Assembly (NCBI RefSeq): GCF_015565955.1 | Contig: NZ_CP064760.1 | Coordinates: forward strand, 2,728,001 to 2,792,000 | Direction of reading: 5' to 3' | Length of the DNA stretch: 64,000 nt | Source: Microbacterium schleiferi | Lineage (GTDB): Bacteria > Actinomycetota > Actinomycetes > Actinomycetales > Microbacteriaceae | Part shown: positions 17,861-29,079 of the stretch, one piece after another | Layout of the letters: each line of letters begins with the position of its first letter | Position numbering within the stretch: the stretch's first letter is position 1 | Translations under genes and position numbers: made by a program | The notes under the pieces: model-generated | Told to the model about the DNA's origin: nothing | Seen by the model: only the letters and a program-made list of their open reading frames with translations | Databases searched by the model: none

Positions 17861-18940
17861 TGTACCCGGCCATGAGGTTGGTGGCGTTTCCGGTCTTGTG
17901 AAAGGGGAGAACCTCCGGGCTTAGTGGAGATGTCTGACGTCTTCACGAACTCGGAGGTTCTCGTGTCCCACCGTAATGCCCGCTTGACCGTGCACGGCAG
18001 GCTGCTCATCGTCCATCGTGCCGGTGCCGGGTGGAAGCAGGCGCATATCGCCGCGGCAATGGGCGTGTCCCGACGCTGCGTGAAGCGGTGGCTGGACCGC
18101 TACCGCGCCGAGGGTGAAGCCGGTCTCTACGATCGCTCCTCGCGGCCTCACCACGTCGCCAACCGCACCCCCGATGCCAGGGCCGCGGCGGTGGTCGCGA
18201 TCCGGAAGAAGGAACGAGTCGGCCGTGACGAGGTCGCGGCCCGCACCGGGGTGCCGGCGCGGACGGTGTCGCGCATCATCGCCCGGTCCGGGCTGCCTCG
18301 TCTGGTCGATCTGGACCCGATGACCGGGGAGCGGATCCGCGCGTCGAAGACCACAGCGGTCCGCTATGAACGCGAGCAGCCCGGCGAGCTGGTGCACATG
18401 GACGTGAAGAAGCTCGGTCGCATCCCCGACGGCGGCGGGTGGAAGGCGCACGGCAGAGCGATGGGCTCCACAGCCGCCCGGAAACAGACCGTCGTCGGCT
18501 ACGACTACGTGCACTCCGTCGTCGACGACCACTCCCGGCTCGCATACTCCGAGGTCCTCCCCGACGAGAAGGGCCCGACCTGCGCCGCGTTCCTCGAACG
18601 CGCCATCGGCTACTTCGCCGCGCACGGCATCCCCCGCATCGAGCGGCTGATCACCGACAACGCCTGGGCCTACCGATGGTCGCTGCGCGGCGTCTGCGGC
18701 GCGCACGGCATCCGGCAGAAGTTCATCAAACCGCACTGCCCGTGGCAGAACGGCAAGGTGGAGAGGTTCAACCGGACCCTGCAAACCGAATGGGCCTACC
18801 GGCAACCGTTCACCTCGAACGACGACCGCACCGCAGCACTTGACCCCTGGCTCGAGCACTACAACACTGGACGACGCCACTCAGCCCTCGGAGGCAACCC
18901 CCCGATCAGCCGACTGCAACCAACGTCCTGACCCCGTACA
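17861..18940 (+). mobile_element. IS481-family insertion sequence
   Basis: A complete 1080-bp element. The ends match as inverted repeats (TGTACCCGGCCATGAGGTTGG against TGTACGGGGTCAGGACGTTGG, read inward, 16 of 21). ACTAGA is duplicated outside (17855-17860 and 18941-18946). It contains one intact transposase gene and sits between the palindrome array and the recombinase module. Confidence 0.88.
17963..18931 (+). CDS. IS481-family transposase
   Basis: A 322-residue DDE transposase. The helix-turn-helix is WKQAHIAAAMGVSRRCVKRW. The integrase core shows HMDVKKLGRI (first Asp), SVVDDHSRLAY, ITDNAWAYR (second Asp) and PWQNGKVERFNRTL (Glu). The GTG at 17963 with GGAGG upstream is the best start. 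It is complete, so the element may be active. Confidence 0.93.
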   Translation: MSHRNARLTVHGRLLIVHRAGAGWKQAHIAAAMGVSRRCVKRWLDRYRAEGEAGLYDRSSRPHHVANRTPDARAAAVVAIRKKERVGRDEVAARTGVPARTVSRIIARSGLPRLVDLDPMTGERIRASKTTAVRYEREQPGELVHMDVKKLGRIPDGGGWKAHGRAMGSTAARKQTVVGYDYVHSVVDDHSRLAYSEVLPDEKGPTCAAFLERAIGYFAAHGIPRIERLITDNAWAYRWSLRGVCGAHGIRQKFIKPHCPWQNGKVERFNRTLQTEWAYRQPFTSNDDRTAALDPWLEHYNTGRRHSALGGNPPISRLQPTS

Positions 18941-18976
18941 ACTAGATGTTGTGGTTTGCCTGTCGTACCTGTCTAC

Positions 18977-19165
18977 ATGGATACCTCGACGCAGACCACC
19001 ACAACCACGCCCGAACCAGCCTCGACCGATGCCCCCGAACCACTCGGCGCACGCCTCGCGCGGGAGAGCCGCGCAGCGCAGGGCCTGCCTCCGGTCATCG
19101 CTGACCCACGGGTGCGTGAGCAACTGCAAGCCCTCTGCGGCCTGCCGAAGGCGCGGGGGCGTTAG
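18977..19165 (+). CDS. Small protein convergent with the serine recombinase
   Basis: A 62-residue protein with a Thr/Pro-rich start and the C-terminal part LARESRAAQGLPPVIADPRV, then REQLQALCGL. I recall similar short proteins beside recombinases in actinobacterial elements but know no function. The stop codon overlaps the recombinase stop by four bases (19162-19165). A role as recombination directionality factor is possible by position alone. The IS481-family element now separates it from sequences upstream. Confidence 0.5.
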   Translation: MDTSTQTTTTTPEPASTDAPEPLGARLARESRAAQGLPPVIADPRVREQLQALCGLPKARGR

Positions 19166-20769
19166 GCGCGCCAGACGAACTCGACCCGATGTGCGAGAAT
19201 CCCCGCCCGGTACACCTCACGGCGGGCATGAAACGCTTCGACGGTCTCATTGCGCCGCCTCGCCGGTGTCGCGCCGTTCATCCCCCTGGGCAGGGCGTGA
19301 ACGAGGACGGCTTCAAGGACGAGACTGGCGGCCTGGTGCTGCCACATCGGGGTACGGTCGGCCCACTCCTGTGCGACGGTCGTCATATCAATCGACGGGC
19401 CAGTGTGCTCCGGCACCGTGGCGGCGTACTCGCGGCGGGTGCGTTCGATGCGTTCGGCGATCCGTGAGCGTTGCCGCACCCACATCGACTTGTCGATCAA
19501 CCCGTCGTAGTAGTCATCATCGAGCCGGGCGAGGCGTTCCCGGTCGGCATCGAGCGTCGCGGCAAGCCCCACTCGTGCGGCCTGATCCGCGCCCGGAGAC
19601 TGGCGCTTGGCGGGGTTGAGGGTGATCTGCTCGAACGTCGCGAGCACGGCTTCCTCCACGAGTTTGGTGAGGTCGCCGGAACGGATCGAGCGGTTGCACC
19701 CGCCCGGCACCTGTTGCACACACTGATACACCTGGCCGCGATGCAGCATGGCGCGTCCGCAGGTCGAGCAGCGGATCAGACCCGAGAACGGATACAGCCG
19801 TTTCGCCGCCCCACTGCCGGGCTGATGGAAGTTTCGGGCCTGCTTGCGGGCATCGAGCACATCGGAGACCTGCTGCCAGGTGTCCTCGTCCAAGATCGCG
19901 GGCCACGCGGCGGTCGTCTGCATCAGGGAGGTTTTCGACCGGGTGCCGTCCGGCAACAACGGTCGATACTCCCGTACCCCCTTGATCGAGGGGTTGCGCA
20001 GCACCAGTTTGAGTGTCCGATCCGACCACCGGCACCCGTGCGTCGTACGGATACCCCGCCGGTTCCAGTCGGTGAGAATCCGGTACAACGTCTCTCCGGC
20101 CAGCACCCGCCGCGCGGCTTCCCGCACCAACTCGGCAGCCTCGGGGTCGATCACGAGCGTGTGGTTCTCGGCGCGGTAGCCGAACGGCACCTGCCCACCA
20201 TGCCAAGTGCCCTCGATGGCCTGCTGCTTCGCCGCCCGAGCGACACGGCGGGCGGTGTCGGCTGAGGACTTGTTCGCCATCGCGACCAGCACCCGCGCCA
20301 TCGCCACATCAGAATCCGTATCCAACCTCAGCGAGCCGGTCACGGAGCGGACGCTGAAGCCGTTGAGTACCTTGGCGTCGATCAGGTCTTCCAAGTCTCT
20401 CGGGTCGCGCACCGCCCGATCCAGGTCGTAGGCGATCATCACCCCGGCGCGCTGCTCGCTGAGGTGCTTCAACATCGCGCGGAACTCCGGGCGCACCACG
20501 CGCCGCACCCGCTCACCCGTCGGGAGTGTGATCGTGCGCTGCTTGAACGCCGACGTGTCGTTCTCCCGGTACACCTGGGCGACTTCCCACCCGTGCGCTG
20601 CCGCATACGCCCGGCAGTCAGCTTCCTGCCGGTCAACACCGCGCTCGGTGCCCTCGGGATCATCACTGATCCGCACATACACCACCGCCCGCAACGACGG
20701 CGACGCCTGCGCCGTCGCCTGGTCGTTCGGCTCATTGCCTGCGGTTCGTTCCTGCTGATCGTGGCTCAT
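19162..20769 (-). CDS. Large serine recombinase (integrase/transposase)
   Basis: About 535 residues. The catalytic domain has the nucleophile serine in VVYVRISDD, VDRQEADCRAYAAAHGW, and IAYDLDRAVRDPRDL. A recombinase domain follows (VPFGYRAENHTLVIDPEAAE, then TDWNRRGIRTTHG). The zinc ribbon is RCSTCGRAML with two later cysteines, and a coiled-coil-rich C-terminus follows. The ATG at 20769 precedes MSHDQQE; an ATG at 20796 is also possible. Large serine recombinases integrate between short attachment sites sharing a 2-bp core. The start lies 58 bp from the right end, so this enzyme is taken as responsible for integration into the helicase gene and for excision. Confidence 0.94.
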   Translation of the reverse strand: MSHDQQERTAGNEPNDQATAQASPSLRAVVYVRISDDPEGTERGVDRQEADCRAYAAAHGWEVAQVYRENDTSAFKQRTITLPTGERVRRVVRPEFRAMLKHLSEQRAGVMIAYDLDRAVRDPRDLEDLIDAKVLNGFSVRSVTGSLRLDTDSDVAMARVLVAMANKSSADTARRVARAAKQQAIEGTWHGGQVPFGYRAENHTLVIDPEAAELVREAARRVLAGETLYRILTDWNRRGIRTTHGCRWSDRTLKLVLRNPSIKGVREYRPLLPDGTRSKTSLMQTTAAWPAILDEDTWQQVSDVLDARKQARNFHQPGSGAAKRLYPFSGLIRCSTCGRAMLHRGQVYQCVQQVPGGCNRSIRSGDLTKLVEEAVLATFEQITLNPAKRQSPGADQAARVGLAATLDADRERLARLDDDYYDGLIDKSMWVRQRSRIAERIERTRREYAATVPEHTGPSIDMTTVAQEWADRTPMWQHQAASLVLEAVLVHALPRGMNGATPARRRNETVEAFHARREVYRAGILAHRVEFVWRA

Positions 20770-20806
20770 CTCAGCCACCGCCTTCCTAGCTCTCATCGAG
20801 AGGTAG

Positions 20807-20829
20807 GTGCGTTTACAGAACCTCGGCTA
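20807..20829. repeat. Right attachment site: 21-bp terminal inverted repeat plus TA
   Basis: GTGCGTTT (20807-20814), A20815 and CAGAACCTCGGC (20816-20827), followed by TA (20828-20829). This is the reverse complement of the left end except for one base. Together the inner halves would form an almost perfect palindromic attP centred on TA. Confidence 0.8.
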
Positions 20830-22829
20830 CTCGTGCACGACGACTCGGGCGAACCGCGCAAGATCATCATCTTCACCGAGCACAAGGACACCCTTGACTA
20901 CCTGCGGCAGAAGATCACGACGCAGCTGGGTCGCCCGGAGTCGGTCATCACGATTCACGGCGGCACGCGCCGCGAAGACCGCAAGGCGGCGCGCGAGCAG
21001 TTCACCTACGACCGCAACACCGTCGTGCTCCTGGCGACGGATGCCGCGGGCGAAGGCCTCAACCTGCAGCGGGCGCACCTCATGGTCAATTACGACCTGC
21101 CGTGGAACCCGAACCGGATCGAGCAGCGTTTCGGCCGCATCCACCGCATCGGCCAGCGGGAAGTGTGCCACTTGTGGAACATGGTCGCGAAGGACACACG
21201 CGAGGGGGACGTGTTCACGCGGTTGCTGTCGAAGATCGACCAGATGTCGATCGCGTACAACGGCAACCTGTTCAACGTTCTCGGCGACGCGGATGCTTTC
21301 CAGGAGAAGTCGCTCCGTGAACTGCTGATCGAGGCGATCCGGTACGGCGACGAGCCGGAACGCAAGGCCGAGCTCGACCGAGTCATCGACGCGAGCGTCG
21401 CCCACGGGCTCGACACCATGGTCGCTGAACGAGCCTTGCACCCCGAGATGTACTCCTCGCTCAATCTCGAAGAGATCCGTGAGCGGATGGAGAAGGCCCG
21501 CGAGCGACGCCTGCAGCCCGGATACATCGCGGCGTTCTTCCTCCCCGCCTTCGAACGCCTCGGTGGCCGTATCCGTCGGCGCGAGAAGGGCCGATACGAG
21601 ATCACGCGGATACCACAGCGCGTCATCGACACGGCACGCCGACTCAACCGGTGGGCACCTGTGCCGGAGCGGTACGAACGAGCCACGTTCGAGACTGCAC
21701 ACGTTCGCCCCGAGAATCAGACACAGGCGGCACTTCTCGCCCCCGGCCACCCGCTCCTCCAAGCGGTCATCGAACTCACGATCGAAGACCTCGGGCCCGT
21801 GCTCAAACGAGGAACCGTGTTCGTCGATCGCCGTGAACAGCAATCCGAGCACACTGCACTGCTGTATGCCGTCGAGCAGCGCATCCAGAACGCCACCACC
21901 GATGCCGACACCGTGTCGCACCACTTCGACTACCCCGTCCTCGACACCACGGGGGCTGTCACGCTCGCTGCTGCGCCGCCCTACCTCGACTACGACGCAC
22001 CACACGCGGGTGAGGCTGCGGCAATCGCCGAGGTCCTCGCGGACGAGTGGGCAAACAGCGACCATGAACGCTCTATCCGGACGTGGGCGTATCGAGACGG
22101 ACTCGCACCTCGCATGGACGAACTCGCCGCGCGGATAGCCGTGGATGTCGACCGCACCCGCGTGCAGGTCAAGGAACGCCTCCTGGCCGAGATCAACCAT
22201 TGGGACCGCGAGCACAATCGCCTCGAAGCGCTCGAACGCTCCGGCACCATAGGCCGCCTCCGCGCCGACGCCGCGCTCCAGCGAGCCCGCCAGCTCGACG
22301 AACGACTCGACAAGCGGCTCCGCGCCCTCGACGAGAGCACGCAACTCGTCGCACTTCCCGCCGTTGTCCGCGGGTCAGCACTCGTCGTGCCGAGCAAACG
22401 ACTGTCGCCTGGCGACGAGGATGCCGCGCCTCAGACCTTCGCGCGCAACACCGAGCTCGTCGAACGCCGAGCCGTCGAAGCCGTTCTCGCTACCGAACGC
22501 GCACTCGGCCGCACGCCCCACGAGATGCCCAGGAACAATCCCGGATACGACATCCAGTCCTTCGATCCCGACGGGCGCATTCACTACATCGAGGTGAAGG
22601 GGCGGATCGAGGGGTCCGACACCTTCACCATCACGACGAACGAGGTCACGTTCGCGCAGACGCAGGGCGACCGTCACCGACTCGCCCTCGTCCTCGTGTC
22701 GCCGGACGGCGAGAAGCGGGACCGACTTCGCTATGTCATGGACGCGTTTACCCACATTGAGCCGTCCGCGACAACACGGTCGTACAACGAGGAATGGCAC
22801 GACTACTGGGATCGCGGAGGCCCACCGCG

Positions 22830-22833
<4 letters not shown>
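20828..22833 (+). pseudogene. SNF2-type DUF3883 helicase, 3' part (gene split by element)
   Basis: This continues the gene ending at 564. It starts LLVHDDSGEPRKIIIFTEH and contains helicase lobe 2: TIHGGTRREDR, motif V ATDAAGEGLNLQRAHLMVN and motif VI RIEQRFGRIHRIGQ. A helical region and the C-terminal DUF3883 domain follow (NPGYDIQSFDPDG, YIEVKGRI). The arrangement matches DrmD-like helicases of DISARM-related systems. The stop overlaps the next gene's start (ATGA, 22830-22833), showing that it is the first gene of the operon still visible here. With the element in place no native start or promoter is attached, though a plus-strand frame runs in from the element. Confidence 0.88.
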
Positions 22834-25664
<2,831 letters not shown>

Positions 25665-25669
25665 GCTCG

Positions 25670-28600
25670 ATGGCGATGAACAACCGTGATCGCGTGGGAA
25701 AGGCCTTCGACCTGTTGTCGGAGGGTCTGCTCGATTCCGTCGATGAAGTGATGACCGCAGCCTACGGTACGTCGGATTGGCCTGCCGCGTGGGCACAAGA
25801 AGACGCGCAGCGCCGGGGTGGACTAGCCCGAACGCTGACTAAGCATGATGTGCAGGTGCAGCTTCGCGCGATCACCGAGCAGGGCTACCGGTTCAAGGAC
25901 GTGCTGTCGCGTGCGCAGCAGGGTTTCGGCTCAGAGCTCCGCGAGACGCGAAATCTGTGGGCGCACAACGAGCCGTTCAGTTCTGATGACGCGGCGCGCG
26001 CGCTCGACACGATCGAGCGACTGCTTCATGCCGTTGGAGCGGTGGACTCGGCCGAGGACGTCCGTAAGCTCCGGGTCGACCTACAGCGCACGGTCTTCGA
26101 GGATCAGACGCGTAAGCAGGTCAAGCGGACGGCAGTGACGCTCGACCCGGGTTCGGGGTTGCGGCCGTGGCGCGAGGTTATCCGCCCGCACGATGATGTG
26201 GCACGCGGCGAGTTCACGGCATCCGAGTTCGCTGCCGACCTGCATCTCGTGCGAACCGGTCAGGCGACGAGCCCCGAGTATGGCGACCCGGTCGAGTTCT
26301 TTACCCGCACCTACCTCACAGAGGGTCTGCGGGATCTGCTGTCGCGCGCGCTCCGACGCGTGGGCGGCGGGGACGGCAACGCGAGTCCGGTCGTCAACCT
26401 GCAGACCAACTTCGGTGGTGGCAAGACGCACTCGATGCTCGCTCTCTACCACCTCTTCAGCGGCACCCCCGCAAAGGACTTCCCGCAGGAGCTGCAGGAG
26501 CTCATCGCCGAGACCGGAAACCCGGATCTTGCGGCGCTGGGCGTGAAGCGCGTCGCGCTCGTCGGCACGTACTTGAAGGCGGGATCACCTCTCATTAAGG
26601 ACGACGGGACCGAGGTGCGCACGCTCTGGGGCGAGCTCGCGTGGCAGCTCGGCGGCCGCGCGGCGTACGACCTCATCGCAGACGATGACCGTGCTGGGAC
26701 GAACCCCGGTGAAGCGCTGCGGACGCTGATCGCGAAGTACTCGCCGGCGCTGATCCTGATCGACGAGTGGGTCGCGTACGCCCGGCAGCTCGTCACGGAC
26801 AAGGAGCTTCCGTCAGGCTCGTTCGAGACACAGTTCACGTTCGCGCAGTCGTTGACGGAGGTCGTGCGGTCAGTGCCCGGCGCGATGCTCGTCGTCTCGA
26901 TCCCGGCATCTGATACCGGTGATGCGGGTAGCGGTAGCGACATCGAGATCGGTGGCGCCAACGGCCAGCTTGCGCTGGAGCGCCTGCAGAACGTGATCCG
27001 CCGGGTCGCCGACCAGTGGCGACCGTCGAGCAAGGACGAGTCGTTCGAGATCGTCCGCCGCCGGATCTTCCAGGCGCCGAACGCTGAGGGCTTGACCACG
27101 ATCTCCGCCGTAGCTCGCAGCTTCGTCACTCTTTATCGGAGCAACACCGCCTTATTCCCCCGGGATGCCGCGGCACCGAGTGACGACTACGAGCAGCGCA
27201 TTCGCGCGTCGTACCCGCTGCACCCCGAGCTGCTGGATCGCCTCTACGAGGACTGGTCAACGTTGGAACGGTTCCAGCGCACCCGCGGCGTGCTCAAGCT
27301 CGTGTCGTCCATCGTGCACGAGCTGTGGGCTTCGAACGACACGTCCCCGCTGATCCTCCCCGGCAACGTGCCGCTGGAAGCGACGACGGTCAACACCGAC
27401 CTCACTCAGTATCTCGAGGACCAGTGGAAGCCGATCATCGACTCGGACATCGACGGTCCGGGGTCGATGGCGCAACAGATCGACCTCGACCGCCCCAATC
27501 TGGGCCAGCGGTTCGTGACGCAGCGGATCGCGCGAACGATCTTCATGGGAGCTGCCCCGAGGATCAAGGCGTCGCGGAAAGGCTTGGATAAGCAGTACGT
27601 CTGGCTCGGAACCGCGGCGCCCGGTGACACGCTCGGCAACTTCGGCAGTGCGATCGAGCTGCTCGCGCAGCGGTCGACGTACTTCTACGAGGAACAGGGC
27701 CACTATTGGTTCGACACTCAGCCGTCGGTGACGAAGACTGCGAACGACTATGCCGAGCGACTCCGCGAAGACGTCGAGACCGTGTGGAACGAGATCACCG
27801 AGCGACTTCGCAGCGAGGAACGTGCGCGCGGTGTCTTCGATCGAGTTCACGTCGCGCCGGCATCCAGCGCCGACATCCCCGACCTCGAAGACGCGCGCCT
27901 GGTGATCGTCCACCCGCGCCACTCGCGGCGGAAGTCCGACGGTGCCAACTCCTCAGCCCACCAGTGGGTGCGCGAGGCGATCGAGACCAAGGGCGCCAGC
28001 CAGCGCGTGCACCGCAACACTCTCGTGTTCCTGGTGGCCGATAAGAGCGAGCTGGAGAGCCTGGAGGCCGCTGCTCGCAGCTATCTCGCGTGGAAGCGCG
28101 TGCAGGCGACCAGCGAGAGCCTCAACCTGTCGGTACAGCAGCGCAAGCAGACCGACGACTGGGTCACGCGCCTGGATCGGACCGTCTCGGATCGAATCCG
28201 CGACACCTTCGTGTGGGCGGTCTACCCCGAGCAGTTCGACGCCACCAAGCCGTTCGAGCTGATCACCGACAAGGTGCCGGACTCGAGCGGCCGCTCGCTT
28301 GCCGAGCGCGTCGCCGCAAAGCTGTCCCGCGACGATCAGCTTGTGACCGAGCTGGGTGCGCCGATCCTCGGAGCGACCCTCCATCAGGAGCTTGGGCAGC
28401 TGTGGCGCGACAAGGGCGAGATCAGCGTTGGCGAGTTGTGGGGCTACTTCACGCGCTACGTCTACCTGCCGCGCCTCGTCAAGAGGGAGACGCTCGACTC
28501 CGCGATCGAACGCTCGCTCAACTCGGTCCTCGTCGACGGCGAGAAGTTCGCGATCGCGTCAGCGAAGGACACTGAGGCCAGTCGCTACCGCGGACTGATC

Positions 28601-29059
28601 GTGCCGCCTGCGCAGAACGCCGCGCTCCAGGTGACCGACAGCACGCTCCTCGTGGACTGGAACAAGGCCGACGAACAGGCCTCTGCAGATCGTGCCGCCG
28701 CCGCTCGAGAAGCCGCCCGGCGCGCAGCAGAGGACGGCGCCGCCGAGGTCGGCCCGGTGGACGTCGTCTTGATCGATGACGAAGCAGACGAGGAGGGATC
28801 GAACGAAGAGAGCTCCGCGCCGCGACGCCCGAGCCGCTACTTCGGCTCCGTGAAGGTCGACCCCGACCGGTACTCGCGCGACATCGGAAACGTGACTCGC
28901 GAAATCATCGACCGCCTCGCCGGCGCCGGCGCCAAGCTCGAGATCACCATCGACATCCAGGCCAGCAAGAGCGACGGATTCGACGAAGGCGAAGTGCGCA
29001 CGATCTCCGAGAACGCGCGCGTTCTCAAGTTCGACCCGAGCTCCGGTTTCGAGAACTGA
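25670..29059 (+). CDS. DUF499 ATPase (anti-phage associated)
   Basis: A protein of 1129 residues. A Swt1/HEPN-like N-terminal region with ETRNLWAHNEPFSSDDAARA near 90 leads to an ATPase: Walker A NLQTNFGGGKTHSML near 246 and Walker B ALILIDEWVAYARQL near 361. A long C-terminal region follows, with an Ala/Glu-rich helix near 1000. DUF499 ATPases accompany DUF1156 methylases and DUF3883 helicases in the helicase-methylase-ATPase defence set. Their mechanism is not known to me. It is intact, with 20 bases to the next gene. Confidence 0.9.
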   Translation: MAMNNRDRVGKAFDLLSEGLLDSVDEVMTAAYGTSDWPAAWAQEDAQRRGGLARTLTKHDVQVQLRAITEQGYRFKDVLSRAQQGFGSELRETRNLWAHNEPFSSDDAARALDTIERLLHAVGAVDSAEDVRKLRVDLQRTVFEDQTRKQVKRTAVTLDPGSGLRPWREVIRPHDDVARGEFTASEFAADLHLVRTGQATSPEYGDPVEFFTRTYLTEGLRDLLSRALRRVGGGDGNASPVVNLQTNFGGGKTHSMLALYHLFSGTPAKDFPQELQELIAETGNPDLAALGVKRVALVGTYLKAGSPLIKDDGTEVRTLWGELAWQLGGRAAYDLIADDDRAGTNPGEALRTLIAKYSPALILIDEWVAYARQLVTDKELPSGSFETQFTFAQSLTEVVRSVPGAMLVVSIPASDTGDAGSGSDIEIGGANGQLALERLQNVIRRVADQWRPSSKDESFEIVRRRIFQAPNAEGLTTISAVARSFVTLYRSNTALFPRDAAAPSDDYEQRIRASYPLHPELLDRLYEDWSTLERFQRTRGVLKLVSSIVHELWASNDTSPLILPGNVPLEATTVNTDLTQYLEDQWKPIIDSDIDGPGSMAQQIDLDRPNLGQRFVTQRIARTIFMGAAPRIKASRKGLDKQYVWLGTAAPGDTLGNFGSAIELLAQRSTYFYEEQGHYWFDTQPSVTKTANDYAERLREDVETVWNEITERLRSEERARGVFDRVHVAPASSADIPDLEDARLVIVHPRHSRRKSDGANSSAHQWVREAIETKGASQRVHRNTLVFLVADKSELESLEAAARSYLAWKRVQATSESLNLSVQQRKQTDDWVTRLDRTVSDRIRDTFVWAVYPEQFDATKPFELITDKVPDSSGRSLAERVAAKLSRDDQLVTELGAPILGATLHQELGQLWRDKGEISVGELWGYFTRYVYLPRLVKRETLDSAIERSLNSVLVDGEKFAIASAKDTEASRYRGLIVPPAQNAALQVTDSTLLVDWNKADEQASADRAAAAREAARRAAEDGAAEVGPVDVVLIDDEADEEGSNEESSAPRRPSRYFGSVKVDPDRYSRDIGNVTREIIDRLAGAGAKLEITIDIQASKSDGFDEGEVRTISENARVLKFDPSSGFEN

Positions 29060-29079
29060 CCAGAGTCTGGACACGATCA

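Noticed and set aside
16534-18009. Minus-strand frame of 491 codons through the palindrome array
   Set aside because: It overlaps an AraC gene and the IS481-family element in antisense and shows only low-complexity peptides produced by the repeats.
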